Below are positions 21,410 through 33,729 of a DNA stretch of 39,990 nt, in pieces. Below the pieces are notes generated by a model, which ran no database searches, was not told where the DNA came from, and saw only the letters and a list, made by a program, of their open reading frames with translations. The position numbers and the translations under genes were made by a program. Source of the DNA: Lingula anatina (taxonomy: Eukaryota > Brachiopoda > Lingulata > Lingulida > Lingulidae); NCBI RefSeq assembly GCF_001039355.2, contig NW_019774247.1, positions 1 to 39,990 on the forward strand. Direction: 5' to 3'. Each line of letters opens with the position of its first letter. The stretch's first letter is position 1.

Positions 21410-23671
21410 AAGTTCACTTATTTGACTAACAAATGCTATGTGTGCTTATAATATATAGGGGCCTATATTTTCATTTTGAACGCCTTAAATATGGATGTAC
21501 TTTAAGTTATGCAATAACGTGTTGTCTGTGCTAGATTTTTACAGTACACATATTTCTTGCTCAAAATGCACTTATTTTTTTCATTTCATAAACACTGCGC
21601 CCTGTTGCTAGAGTGCACAGACAAACAACTTTTAGGTCAAGGTCACACCTTTGTATTGCAGCGTTTGTATTATAATGCAGTATTTACACAGTGTGAAGCG
21701 GCACAAAGCATTTCTTGCGCACACTGTATATTCAATGATTCTTGAAAGAAAAATATTTTACTTGATCAAAGTTAGACTGAAATACCACGAAGGTCACAGC
21801 ATGGGCGTAACTAGGCATACGCACGGATGTACTACTGTGCGTACAACTTTTGGCCAACCATGATATTATTTTATATAAATTTAGTGTATTTTTCACGGAA
21901 TATAAAAGAAAATCCTCTGCTTATTAAAGTCACCTGTATATACAAATCCTCTGTATCAATTGTATAGGCACAATTGTTCTGCCTTAGTGTAATTTTCAAA
22001 GAGCAGCTCTCGCAACCCTGAGGGCACTAGATAAAATCTGGACACCAGGTTTAAGAAGGAGCTAGAGAAACAAAGGAAAAAAATTCCTGCAAAGCTTCAA
22101 AGAATTTTGACACGGACTTGACCCAGCTTACCCCTCCAAACTAACGGGGTGACATGGGCAATTTTTACAAACAAATAATTAAACTTAGATTTATCAGAGC
22201 TCTGTCGTGTCGAACAATTGGCTGTTTTTGGGAGCCATGCATCCACATGTAAGGTGAATGAAACCGTATGTTAGTTCAACTCAGAGGTGGAGCCAAGATT
22301 TCGAAGGGGGTTCCACATATGCGAAGCTAGCCTCCTTTAAAATAGATATACCGTTCTGGGTAATAAGAATATTGAAACTTTTTTAATTGCAAGAATATTT
22401 CTGACTAAATGATGATTTTATTATTATTGGAAATTAAGCTGCGATGTGTGGTACATATGCTGTAATTACACTGTCCTTCATCTCTTGCGTTTGTCTACAT
22501 TTTGCTGGCAATTTTAAAAATCTGTGCGTACAATTTTTAAAGGTCTGGTTACGCCCCTGGTCACAGGACCCCAAAACTTACTGAACATGAGCAAGTAAAG
22601 GTGGGCCTGGTATCCTTATTATTCGCCCTACACGCAAGCTACAAATTATCCTCTCTAAAAAATAGTATTATGTTAATCGGTGGGACATATAGGCGTAGGG
22701 GTATGTTGCTTTTGGCTCCCGCCATTACAACACGCCGCGTGCAATATTTATAAAATGTAAAATTGATAAAATAAATAAGGCCATCCTTTCTTAATAAAAG
22801 CATATGTATTATTCTGAGACCAGATTCATAGGTATGTGTTCTAAGCCGTGCAGTACTATTTCCACCTAGCATTTTATCACTTTTTATTTCATCCCTGAGA
22901 ACATAAATGGCATTTTCGGACATTCAGTTAGACACAGCGCTATATTGTATGAATATAATGGAATATAATGCACGTAGAATATCTGTCTGTATAGCTGTAG
23001 AAAGACCTTTGAAGAGTCCTCCTCTTTTCATCGGAAACTCTTTCTAGCAGATATCTCATTGTATCAGCATAGTTGAATTGGTTCTACTAGTAGTCCTTGT
23101 CTTTCAAATTCTACGTGTACTTCTTTCTATTTCCAGGATAAAGTGGAAAAGCATTTGTAGGCCAGCATTTAGTAACCTAACGCACTTTGCAACGAGCTTT
23201 TTTACATGTACATCACTGAAACTGAAAGGCACTGAAACTGAAAGAACAGGGTGAAGGCTATATAATATTGGAACAAACATGTGAAGTCACGACATATAAA
23301 CCAATTATGCTAGACTATCAATATGGAGAAACTGTTTTTTTTTTGCCATCATCAATATCCTCTTTAACATTATTAAAGTGTATAAGACAATGCGGTAAAT
23401 ACCATAACCATTACATCCCAAAACCGACGCTTTCACCCAAAGACATGAAAAAAGTATACCATGCACTAACAACTTTAATGTATTATACTCCATTCTTTAC
23501 AAATTGCATTCTTACAGTTACTCTGAAAAGAACAATTATATAAATTATGTATGCATATTTATCTTAATAAAACTGACATCAAGACCTATTTGTTTTAATC
23601 TTAGTTAAACAAACAATTCTGAGAAATGAAAATGCCTGATAAACCTTATAAACCATCTTGTGAATTTTGCA
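21410..23671 (+). other. probable first intron of the HEPN-NB-ARC-TPR gene
   Basis: No coding features. It is bounded by the GTAAGT donor at 21410 and by TGAATTTTGCAG ending at 23672. The short frames inside are not supported. Confidence 0.35.
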
Positions 23672-23681
23672 GTTTTCAGAA

Positions 23682-26600
23682 ATGGCCAGCGTTGATATTG
23701 CACAAAAGAGGAAAGAAAACCGTTTCCGCATGGACCTGTTACTGGATCATGGAAACCTAGTACTTCAAGATGTTCTCAGTAACCAGTTACAAGTACAATA
23801 TCCAGGGCTGTATGGACCATCAAGTAATGGCGTGATATCTGATGTCCTAAATGACCAAACAGTCAAACACTCATTACTCAGACTAAAAAGAAGGAAAATT
23901 TTGAACCCCAGCCAAATAGATATTCTATATCCCCCTAGGAGCCCTGCCCCTCCTGTGACATTGCACGTCTTGGATATAACCCTGACTGTAATCTTATTGA
24001 GAAATATCACAAACTTGAATCCTCATGCAAAATGGGACAAACCTCCTGACACGGACACATCCACAGAGGCCAACATCGGCAGGGTGAGGAAATACCGCAA
24101 TGAACACGCTCACAATATAGGTGGTCTCTCAGACGCAGACTTCAAGACCCAGTTCGCTGATCTGAAAGCTATTCTGCTGTCTCTGTCAAGATTATACACT
24201 AGCGATGACTATGACAAGTTGCTGATCCAGCCACTGGATGCTTCTGGTAGATTTTCCGAACAATGTTTAATATTTCACATCTATACAACCAGAACTGATT
24301 AAAATATGAATGCAAGTGTGCGTTGACACACACGCACACATACAGTCGCAAAACAAAAACAGAGGATATAAATATAAAAGCATTGAGTCACATGTATAAA
24401 AGCACAGACAAAACCAATTGCAGTGATACCAATTTCATACTCTAATAACACTATTGTTAACATGTCACTGACAATCCAGATGTATATTTTCAGACATAAT
24501 AGTGTTTTAACAATATTTAAAAATATGGTGGCTCAAGATTAAAATGCATTCACAATTTCTAATTTTTAGAATTTAATTATTCAGCAATCTTTTTCAGAAA
24601 CCCCTTGCCAGCTGCTCTCCACGACGCTACCAAGAACAAACACAGATCTGAAGGGTCGTGATGGCATCATTACCACAATACAGCAACATATCAGAGATAA
24701 AGTTCCACTGATTCTCCTGACCGGGATGGGGGGTATCGGTAAGACCAGCATAGCAGTTAAGGTCGGACAAAGCATGCAAAACGTGCTGTACATTGATATG
24801 AGACAAGTGACAGATCTTAATTCTGTCAAGTTATCGCTTGTCCAACATTATCACCCAACACGTCATTTGAAAGACTTATACTCTGATTACCAAAACATAT
24901 TCAAACAGACTTTGTCTAGTTTGACTACTGATACCCTATTTATCCTAGATAATAACGAGTCTTTTTTAAGTTCAAATAGGAAGGAGTTTAGTGATTTTTT
25001 GAAGGATGTAATGGATTCATCAAAACATATCAGTTTGTTATGTGCCAGTCGTGAAAGATTTTATTTCCCAACACATAACATAGTTGTGTTAGAGATTGAT
25101 AAACTTGATAAAAGATCCTCGCGTGACGTCCTATGGGTACGAAAATCAACCAGTCCCACGGACAGTGAGTTAGCGAACTTAGATGAAATGGCAGAAATGT
25201 GTGGCTATAACCCCCTTGCATTACAATTGCTAGCTGCACTGCTTTACAAAAAACAATCAGAAGCAGTATTAGAGAAAATTAAAACTCAAAAGATACTACC
25301 GACTCTTTCCATTCCCAGCATGCCAGAAGAAATCAAAACTTACTTTGATATTTCTTATGAAACATTAAAACCGGAGGCGAGAAAGGTGTTTGTTGCACTA
25401 CATTTATTCCCTGTTGCTTTTAATCTTGAAGAAGCCTCTGTTATTGTTGGATTAGATCAAAATACTTGCGAACATATCCTTGATATTCTTGCCAACAAAT
25501 CACTCATTAGTACCGATGGTAACATCTATGACATCCACCCTTTACTAAGGGAATATGCAGCATACAACGCCCAGAAATATGGCGATTATATATTTGAAAT
25601 CCAAGATGCCTATTGCAGTTACTATATACACGCTCTCAAAATACATGTATTTAAAATGAAATATATTGGTGCTACAGATGCAAATATTTTATCCGTGATG
25701 TTACCAAATATGAAACAAACTGCTGCTTTATTAATTAAAATATTAAAAACCCAAGATGCATTTAAACAACTGGAAAGTATAGACAACTTAGCAATGGTCG
25801 CAAACATTTTTTGTTGCATTTATCTATACCAGGATGCTCTACATATTTACAAATTAGTGTCACATGAACAAGTCAAACTTCTAGGTCCCAAACACCCCGA
25901 TACCGCCAGCTCCTACGACAATATCGGGACTGTACTGCAGGCCATGGGTAAGTTTAAAGAGTCACTTGATTATCACAAAAAATGCCTTGCATTGAATGAG
26001 GAGATACTTGGTCCCAAGCACCCCGATACCGCCAGATCCTACGACAATATCGGTAATGTACTGCAGGCCATGGGTGAGTATAAAGAGTCACTTGATTATC
26101 ACAAAAAATGTATTGCCTTGAGAGAGGAGATACTCGGTCCAAAACACCCCGATACCGCCAGCTCCTACAGCAATATCGGTAATGTACTGCAGGACATGGG
26201 TGAGTATAAAGAGTCACTTGATTATCACAAAAAATGTATTGCATTGACAGAGGAGGTACTTGGTCCAAAACACCCCGATACCGCCCTCTCCTACAATAAT
26301 ATCGGTACTGTACTGCAAGCCTTGGGTGAGTATAAAGAGTCACTTAATTATCACAAAAAATGTCTTGCATTGACAGAGAATATACTTGGTAAAAAACACC
26401 CCAATACCGCCAGCTCCTACAACAATATCGGAAATGCACTGTACGCCATAGGTGAGTATAAAAAGTCACTTGATTATTTTAAAAAAAGTCTTGCATTGAG
26501 AGAGGAGATACTTGGTCTCAAGCACCCTGATACCGCCATCTTCTACAACAATATCGGTAATGTACTGCATGCCATGGGTAAGTATAAAGAATCACTTAAT

Positions 26601-27233
26601 TATCACAAAAAATGTCTTGCATTGGGTGAAGAGACACTTGGCACCAATCACCCCAGTACTGCCATCTCTTACAACAATATCGGTACTGTGCTGCAGGATA
26701 TGGGTAAATATAAAGAGTCACTTGATTATTACAAAAAATGTCTTGCGTTGACAGAGGAGATACTCGGTCCCAAACACCCCGATATCGCCACCTCCTACAA
26801 CAATATCGGTGCTGTACTGCAGGATATAGGTGAGTATAAAGAGTCACTTGATTATCACAAAAAATGCCTTGCATTGACAGAGGAGAAACTCGGTCCCAAA
26901 CACCCCAGTACCGCCACCTTCTACAACAGTATCGGTGCTGTAATGCAGGCCATGGGTGAGTATAAAGAGTCACTTGATTATCACAAAAAATGCCTTGCAT
27001 TGACAGAGGAGAAACTCGGTCCCAAACACCCCGATATCGCCACCTCTTACAACAATATCGGTATTGTACTGCATGCCATAGGTGAGTATAAAGAGTCACT
27101 TGATTATCACAAAAATTGTCTTGCATTGAATGAGGAGATGCTTGGACCCAAGCACCCCAATACCGCCACCTCCTACAACAATATCGGTGCTGTACTGAAT
27201 ACCATGGGTAAATATAAAGAGTCTCTTGTTTAA
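23682..27233 (+). CDS. HEPN-NB-ARC-TPR protein (STAND/NLR-like), 1066 aa
   Basis: Two coding exons, 23682-24246 and 24598-27233, joined in phase 1 by a GT-AG intron (24247-24597). Start is MASVDIAQKR, in a GAAATGG context just after an acceptor. Residues 1-188 form a DZIP3-type HEPN domain with RNEHAH at 139-144, matching the Rx4-6H RNase motif. An NB-ARC ATPase follows: P-loop GMGGIGKTS 231-239, Walker B LFILDN 302-307 (Asn in place of the usual second Asp), sensor CASRER near 337-342, CGYNPLAL 390-397, a winged-helix segment, and IHPLL 501-505 in the MHD position. Residues 617-1066 are eleven 42-aa kinesin-light-chain-like TPRs; the last is cut by a TAA. By analogy with STAND proteins, ligand binding to the TPRs would drive ATP-dependent assembly and activate the HEPN domain, which may cleave RNA. 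Function is inferred. Confidence 0.87.
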
Positions 27234-28174
27234 TTCAAAAAAGTCTTGCATTGAGAGATTAGACATTGGTCTCAAGCACCCCGATACCGCCAGCTCCTAC
27301 AACAATATCGGTTGTGTACTGCATGCCATGGGTGAGTATTATGAGTGACTTGATTATTTTAAAAAATCCCTTGCATTGAAGGAGGAGATACTCGGGCCTA
27401 GACACCCCGATACTGCCGCCTCCTATTACAATATTGGTAATATACTGTACGACATGGGTAAGTATAAAGAGTCACTTGATTAATTCAAAAAAAGTCTTGC
27501 ATTGAGAGAGGATATACTTGGTCTCAATCACCCCGATACCGCCAGCTCCTACAACAATATCGGTGGTGATCTGCAGGCCATGGGTGAGTATAAAGAGTCA
27601 CTTGATTATTTAAAAAAATGTCTTGCATTGAGAGAGGAGATACTCGGTCAAAAACACCCCGATACCACCAGCTCCTACAGCAATATCAGTGTTGTACTAC
27701 GGGACATGGGTGAGTATAAAGAGTCATTTGATTGTTAAAAAAAGAAAATTCATTGAGAAAGGAGAAACTTGGTTCAAAACCCCAATACCGCCAGATCCTG
27801 CAGCAATATCGGTAATGTACTGCAGAAATTGGGTGTTGGGTCCGAAACACCCCCTTTACCGACAGCTACCTTAACAATAGGGGTACTGCAGGGTTTGGGT
27901 GAGTTTAAAGAGTCACTTGATTATCACAGTAAATGTCTTGCAATGATGGAAGAGATTCTTGGTCACAAAAACCTCGATACTGCCGACTGCTACAACAATA
28001 TCGGACCTGAACTACAGAAAATCAGCGAGTATAAAGAGTCACTTGATTATCACAAAAAAATGTCTTGCAGTGAAAGACGAGGTACTCGGCTCTAAACACC
28101 TTGCTACTATCAGGGGTCCAAAATTATTTGAAATTTATGGAAAAGTGCCATCAGAGCACAGTTTTTCTCAATAG
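27234..28174 (+). pseudogene. decayed TPR-repeat tail downstream of the HEPN gene stop
   Basis: About seven more 126-bp TPR units continue past the stop codon with stops and small indels. Examples are TAA at 27231 and 27481 in the same sequence context (TAATTCAAAA), an in-frame TGA near 27350, loss of two bases near 27262, a larger deletion around 27830, and an extra A near 28060. One unit (27502-27660) is intact. The last reads LGSKHLATIRGPKLFEIYGK and ends at 28174. This is either the dead 3' part of a once longer gene or its 3' UTR. Confidence 0.85.
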
Positions 28175-29271
28175 TCTAATCGTCCCTTTTCCATGGCTTT
28201 CCTTGAAATAACCGGGGTATTTACTCATTTAACCATTCAGCAAATGCTTCATAATGCCTCAAACTGGAATCATATTTTTATAACTCCATTTCTAAGATCA
28301 TGGCATTTCTATATCAATGGGACAACAATATACAGGCAATAGCAAAATCAATATAAATATCAAACAGTCAAATACAGGCCAGACTATTTTCTTTAGTAGT
28401 GTTCCCATAAAGCTTTGGTCACAACCGGAAGCACGAATTTTAGGATCGTACGTCCCCTGCAGATTTCAAGTTCAGTGAGAGGTCGTAGAGGTAGAGGAAA
28501 GGTTGTTTTGTGAATCACAGGGGCAACGTGAAATGTCCTGTCATGCAGGAACGCTAATTGCTAGGTGGGATTGCCATGGAAATAGTACTCATTTCTTAAG
28601 TTTGTCTTGCTACCTACGTTCGCAGCCCGCACTCACACTTACGAAAGTAATAGAACTCACGCATCCTGTTTTCCCCTTCCTTCTTTCTTCTTCCTCCTCT
28701 CTACTTCTCTGCTCTCAAATTTTCTCCTTGCTCATTGGAGGATTATTGAAAGCTGATCTCAGCAAAATTCGAAAATTTTGAAAATTGTCTTAATTATACA
28801 CGTTGCAAGATCAGCGACCACTGTCAAAATAAAATAAGGCACCCAGTCATTTATTTATCATGAAACATTATCAAAATTCAAACTACACTGTGGAAACGTT
28901 TTTCTTTTATTCAAATGTGTACAAGTAAACGTATACATAATTTATCTTGTTGGGCTATCTGTTATGGGAAAGCTTTACACATACTTTATTCAGTCATTTA
29001 CAGACACTCCTTATCTTGTCCAATTTTTTATTCCACAACTTCAACCAGCCTGTTATAATTCAAGAACATATCCATCTTCCTATCTTGGCTCAATTTATAA
29101 CAGGATTTTAATTCCCCGTCTGTGTATTTTTTATAAATACTTTCCCTATTTCTTTTCTGTAATATTGTATCCCTGTTTATCACTTTTCTCTTGCCTGCTT
29201 ATGAAAGTAAAATATTCGGTCTGTATTTCAAAATGTCTTTCAGTAGGTGACAATATCTACAGTCAATGTGG

Positions 29272-29302
<31 letters not shown>

Positions 29303-30197
29303 TTCACACACACACACACATAGCATATATTAAATGCAAGGGGGTTTAAGCCGAGTTATTCATATACTGTGTGAATTTTATTAATATTTCTCAAACGTCA
29401 TGTAAATATGAAAAAAATTGTCGATCATTTTCACAAAGAATTTTCATCATAGTTATTTATAGGGTTTCTTTTTGCTGAAAAACGGCTGTTTGTGTTCTCT
29501 AGCAAGGGGCAAATATATCACGTGAATCATGATAGATAGTTTCCATGTTATAGGAGACTTGTCTGATTAAGTATCAAAATTCTGCAAGTACATGTATAGT
29601 ATCGCATTGAAAACTGTTTCATTTGTAGTCAGTGTACAGGGTAGCATTTTGTAATATTTATAATTTATTTATAATATAACTGGTGAAGGGTAACATATAA
29701 TTTGATAGACGATCTAACACCGTACCCTTTTGTTGAAGTAAGGCTGTATCGTATTTCTAGTCTTTGGAAATTCAAGATGCCTTGGTGCAGTCTTAGTTTT
29801 ATGTTTTTTATAAGTTTACGTGTATTGTTTATCAAAATCGTAGTGTATCCATTGCAAATATTTCATGTGTTAACTTTGAGGAAGTGTTTGAAATATATTT
29901 GTCACATTCCATTTCATAGGGAATAGCGGAGTGAAGGAACAAATGTATCACATGAATTGTGATAAGCTTTTTCTCGTATTCTAGTTTAGATATCTGAATA
30001 AAATCATCACAAGTGCCCCTTATACATTCCTGTATAATCCAAATGAAAATAGTTTTTTGTGTAGCCAGCACAATATAGTGTGGAGCCAGTTAATAACGTA
30101 TCGGTTGTATTCGTTTAATTAACTATTTATAGTGTAGCTACTATCATTTCCAAGGTTTCTTTTATTTATAGTAATGGCCTACTGGGGTCTAAGGGAC
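28175..30197. other. non-coding; possible 3' UTR signal and simple repeat
   Basis: No gene recognised. An AATAAA at 28828-28833 could end the transcript of the HEPN gene. A CA microsatellite lies at 29276-29321. Two weakly similar stretches occur (ATATCACGTGAATCATGATA near 29515 and GTATCACATGAATTGTGATA near 29944), each an imperfect palindrome. Confidence 0.4.
29276..29321. repeat. (CA)n microsatellite
   Basis: About 22 CA units with one ATT interruption. Confidence 0.95.
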
Positions 30198-30418
30198 CAT
30201 TCCCATAACCCCATCGTACAAGCAGACTAATTCTGTTTCCGAGGGGATTCTGGCTTAATTGCATTTTTATATATGAGGTAAAGCGTGCACAAAAGTTAAT
30301 TACCTGCTAGCAGCTTCAGTAGGCGTGCCAGATATTTAAGCCGCTTAAACTGAGTGCAATTTAGCGAGAATCTCTTCTGAATTAGATCGAAACTGCTAGT
30401 ACGATAGGATTATGGGAA
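30198..30418 (+). mobile_element. foldback MITE family F, diverged copy 5
   Basis: Has the same order of blocks as copies 1-4: terminal ATTCCCATA and TATGGGAA, a central AAAGTTAATTACC, AGCTTCAGTAGGCGTGCCAG, TTTAAGCCGCTTAAACTGAG, then TTAGCGAGAATCTC. It is much more diverged, so it is an older insertion or a separate subfamily. Confidence 0.65.
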
Positions 30419-30749
30419 CCCAGTCAAAGCCATGTAATAACTTGTACAATAGATGTCGTGATTATCAGAAGCCAGTATATTATGTCATGTGTTTTTACCA
30501 TATCGATAAGGTATCTGATGGGAAATAATGTTATCCACTAGTTATACTATTGTATTTTACCTAAAGAACATGTATCGTTGCATGTTGCGGAGGCTGTATT
30601 TTGAAGACTGTATTTTATTAATACTATATAACTTTTCTGATGTTTGTAATTTACCTTTACGAATATGTGTTGTCGTCATGTTCAGTAAATGTGATTGTCT
30701 TATTTAATGCAGTAAGTGACTAGTTATTAAAAATATATTTAGCATTTAG

Positions 30750-31725
30750 AATACATCTGTGACATTATACGTACAATGCCTTGGTGCAAATCATCTTGTA
30801 TTACTACTAAATTGTATATTTTGCCATTGTGTACAAGGTGATATAAATTGTAAAATATGATAATAAAAATGCATTGTATGAAAATGATTTTTTTTTCATT
30901 GATTGGCAACAGGTGTTTCGCTTATGCTGGTGCATAAGTTGTAAAATATACATTATTTAAGAACAAACCGGGGGACTCGAAAGGTAAAATAACATAATGG
31001 CCATTTTAAAGAACAAACAAAATTTGAAACGAAATCATTAACAAATTGTAGCGTGATGTTTTGAAAGGCAAAGGATAGACAAAGATACTTCATCAGTGAG
31101 GACAAAAACACTTCATCAATGGAGCGGTCGACTTCTTTTTACCGCATATTTTGCAGTAAAATCATTTGCCCCACCTTTCAAACGAGCTTCCCGTGCATTC
31201 TTTTCCGTTAGATGATTTAGAGAGATTAGAAAATAAAATACAGAGAAGGATATAAAAGATCTTCATTTTAAACAATCTGAGGATAAGTTAAACTCCAAAG
31301 CCCTTTTTTACATAAAACGTGCCATAAAAAAAAAAAAAAAAAAAAAAAAACAGAAAGAACATCTATTAGAAGACTAGATTGTTTGAAAACTTAACCTTTG
31401 TCTACCTCACTCCGCGTCTGGTGTCATATTGTGTTGGTGGTGCTTGATGACACAATATGACACCCACGTGGTTGTTCCCTAGATGACGAGGGTGCAAATA
31501 TTGGTCGCCAGGTATTCTAGTGAATCTAAATAGCGACGAAAGTGGATGCATTCTCCTGCGCACACCCGCAGGATTTTAAACTCTAAGGTTAAACAACCGA
31601 TGCGATTTTTATACACATAGGCCTACCAGACAGATGCTCTGAATATTTGAACTTTCCTCTTGTCATTTCTGCTATATAATCGGTGACGGCATAAGATCAC
31701 AAAAGGTTTTACATTATGGTTAGCT
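30750..31725 (+). repeat. diverged duplicated block D, copy 2
   Basis: Counterpart of 17850-19010 (see there). Shared islands include CCTTGGTGCAAATC with TATTACTACTAAAT, GCTGGTGCATAAGTTGTAAA, AACAAACCGGGGGACTCGAA, GGTATTCTAGTGAATCTAAA and AAGATCACAAAAGG. It contains an A25 run at 31326-31350 that is absent from copy 1. Confidence 0.65.
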
Positions 31726-31933
31726 TACAGGAAACGTAAGCACCTTTTGACTGTTTGAAGGGACGTGTAAAACTGGCAGTCGGGTTGGGTTAATGAGGAG
31801 ACATAAATAATGTATAGGTTTGAATGCGGTGAAAAAGCTCTACTGTATGTAGTAGGCCTAGTAAAAAGATCGATCTGATCTCACTTCCTTTTTTTAAACT
31901 CTTCTTTTTTAAATTTGTAAGCTGCATTAGATC

Positions 31934-32983
31934 TTAATTGAAAGTGTAGTTGAACAATTTAGCGTCTAGTTTGTAAATTCCCTTCAGTTCGTTGAGATCT
32001 GAAGAGGGCACGTTGGCGAAATAGGACCTCCAAACTCCTGCAGACGACACAGATGACATGTCACCATCAGGGTACTTGAACTTCTCAGCCACGCGCAACA
32101 GTTTAAGCAACATGCTGACATCATGTTGGATAGTTTCGTATCGCACAATGACGTCATATTTGACGTCACATGGATTACACAACTCGTTATAAGTTCTCCA
32201 GTGCGGGTTGAACGGTTTAGTAGAAAGCTGAGAATAGACATTAATGTATTTGACGAACGCAGCAAATGAAATTCCGTCCCCTTCTTGCGGCGCGCTCTTC
32301 ATCCCCGGGGATCTCATGAAAGGTTTGATATAGGCCCCAATTTGACGTGAAAAAGCGCTGAGTTTCTCTAATTTGTTCCTGTAAGCAGACACTAGTCTTT
32401 CAAAGGGATGCCTCACAAGAACAACTTTCAGATAGTTTGCAAGACGGAACTTGATTCCAAATTCGGAAAAGTCAGACAGGGGCACCAAAAACTTCTGATA
32501 TTTATAGTGCACTTCATACGCCCCAATGTCTTTGTATTCTGTAATATCTGCGTTTGCCGTGAGCCCATACATCAAACGTTTAAAGTTCGTACAGCCCACT
32601 TTTGGTATTTCACAGTATATCAGACTGTGTCTGTCGTCTACCCACAAAAATGGACGACCAGCCAGAATACTGCTTGCGTTTGTGGCAAGTGCTAACTTGG
32701 TGTTTTTTGGACATGCGTCCTGTAGAATTTTTCTCCTTGCTTTCATTATATTTTGCCAACTGAGAGGCACTTCCGCCCACGAAAAGTACTGAAAATGAAA
32801 AAAAAAAAAAAAAAAAAAAAATGAAAATGTCATTTTCGTAGTAGTACACGGGTTTGAAGGAAATTTGCATTTTATAAAATAATTATATGACTTAATCTTC
32901 ATTAATAAAATATCATTTGAAGCATACCCGACCACTATTTAGGTTGTTGGCCTGCATTGCCTTCCTCATGGAGATCGTGTTTT
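31934..32983 (-). CDS. carbohydrate sulfotransferase (CHST8-14/HNK-1ST family), 3' exons
   Basis: The last exon, 32788-31934, encodes 284 residues. It carries the 5'-phosphosulfate loop IPKVGCTNFK (residues 61-70 of this exon) and the 3'-phosphate site VRHPFERLVSAYRNK (125-139), the PAPS-binding signatures of Golgi sulfotransferases acting on GalNAc or glucuronate in glycosaminoglycans and N-glycans. The acceptor (TTTTCAG, 32791-32789) sits behind a long T tract. A 139-bp intron precedes it, and a 56-nt exon (32983-32928; acceptor TTGTTTTCAG, donor CGG|GTATGC) fits in phase and would add part of the lumenal stem. The membrane-anchor exon is not settled: a candidate ATG at 33144 lies in a YY1-like AAAATGGCGTC, but a single n at 33012 and no clear donor prevent joining it. 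The substrate cannot be told from sequence. Confidence 0.85.
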
Positions 32984-33144
32984 CTGAAAACAAGAAAATA
33001 GATCTGGGCCCNAACAATTTGCACATTCTGTTTATTATATCTTCTTGCAGTAGATGTATTTCCTGCTTCAATAATCCATTCAAACCCTAAACAAACTGTT
33101 CCTAAATAGAGGTAGGGTCGAAATTCCACAAAAAAAGACGCCAT

Positions 33145-33729
33145 TTTGAGGGTAATTTCGATATATTTTCTGCTTTTTCTATTTTTTTGCTTTTATAACA
33201 ACATCCTCCTTGCTCATGCAGCTTCTTTGATTTGTTATTGAAACATACACAACGATGTCATGAGAATTTGGTTGGCTATCTAAATTTAAATAACATTCTT
33301 GTTATGGCCCCCCTGCAGTGCACCACTAGCAAAGAATGACTGACTTATTAATTCATGTAACAAATGACAAACATAAATACCAAACAAGGTACAATGACTT
33401 TCTCCTTATGTATAATAAAATGAACTATACACAAATCTCGTAGTGCATGTATAGCTATAACCAAATCTTGTTTCGATCAACAATCCCGTCTTTAGTCACG
33501 TTTGCACGACCTATAGCCTGCAACAGTCGTTAACTTTTCCGTTGATCTTTGAAATTTAACAAATCCCATAGGATTTTATTAATGTGTTGGTAGTGTCACC
33601 TGGTGCACAGCAAGCTTCCACTATTTCACTTTCGTACGCGTGCCTGAGAGTTAAAAGGTACCGGTTCAATTCAGTAAGCTTGAAAATCTACCTGTCATAT
33701 ATGTGCGGAGTATGTTTTTCATTTTCAAC
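33145..33729. other. no gene seen
   Basis: AT-rich sequence upstream of the sulfotransferase candidate start, with no recognisable repeat or frame. Confidence 0.4.

Noticed and set aside
23268-23543. 91-codon plus-strand frame before the HEPN gene
   Set aside because: It lies within the probable first intron, its composition is unremarkable and it shows no domain.
23682-24246. Reading the first exon as a free-standing short protein ending at 24302
   Set aside because: A GT-AG intron joins it in correct phase to the NB-ARC exon, and HEPN-NB-ARC fusion is more consistent than a stop in intron sequence.
26512-27126. Long open frames on the minus strand and in another plus frame across the TPR array
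   Set aside because: They repeat with the 126-bp unit and exist only because the repeat lacks stops in those frames. The plus frame with the P-loop and TPR consensus is the gene.
29276-29321. Possible CRISPR-like or regularly spaced array
   Set aside because: It is a plain CA microsatellite. No repeat-spacer array occurs anywhere in the window.
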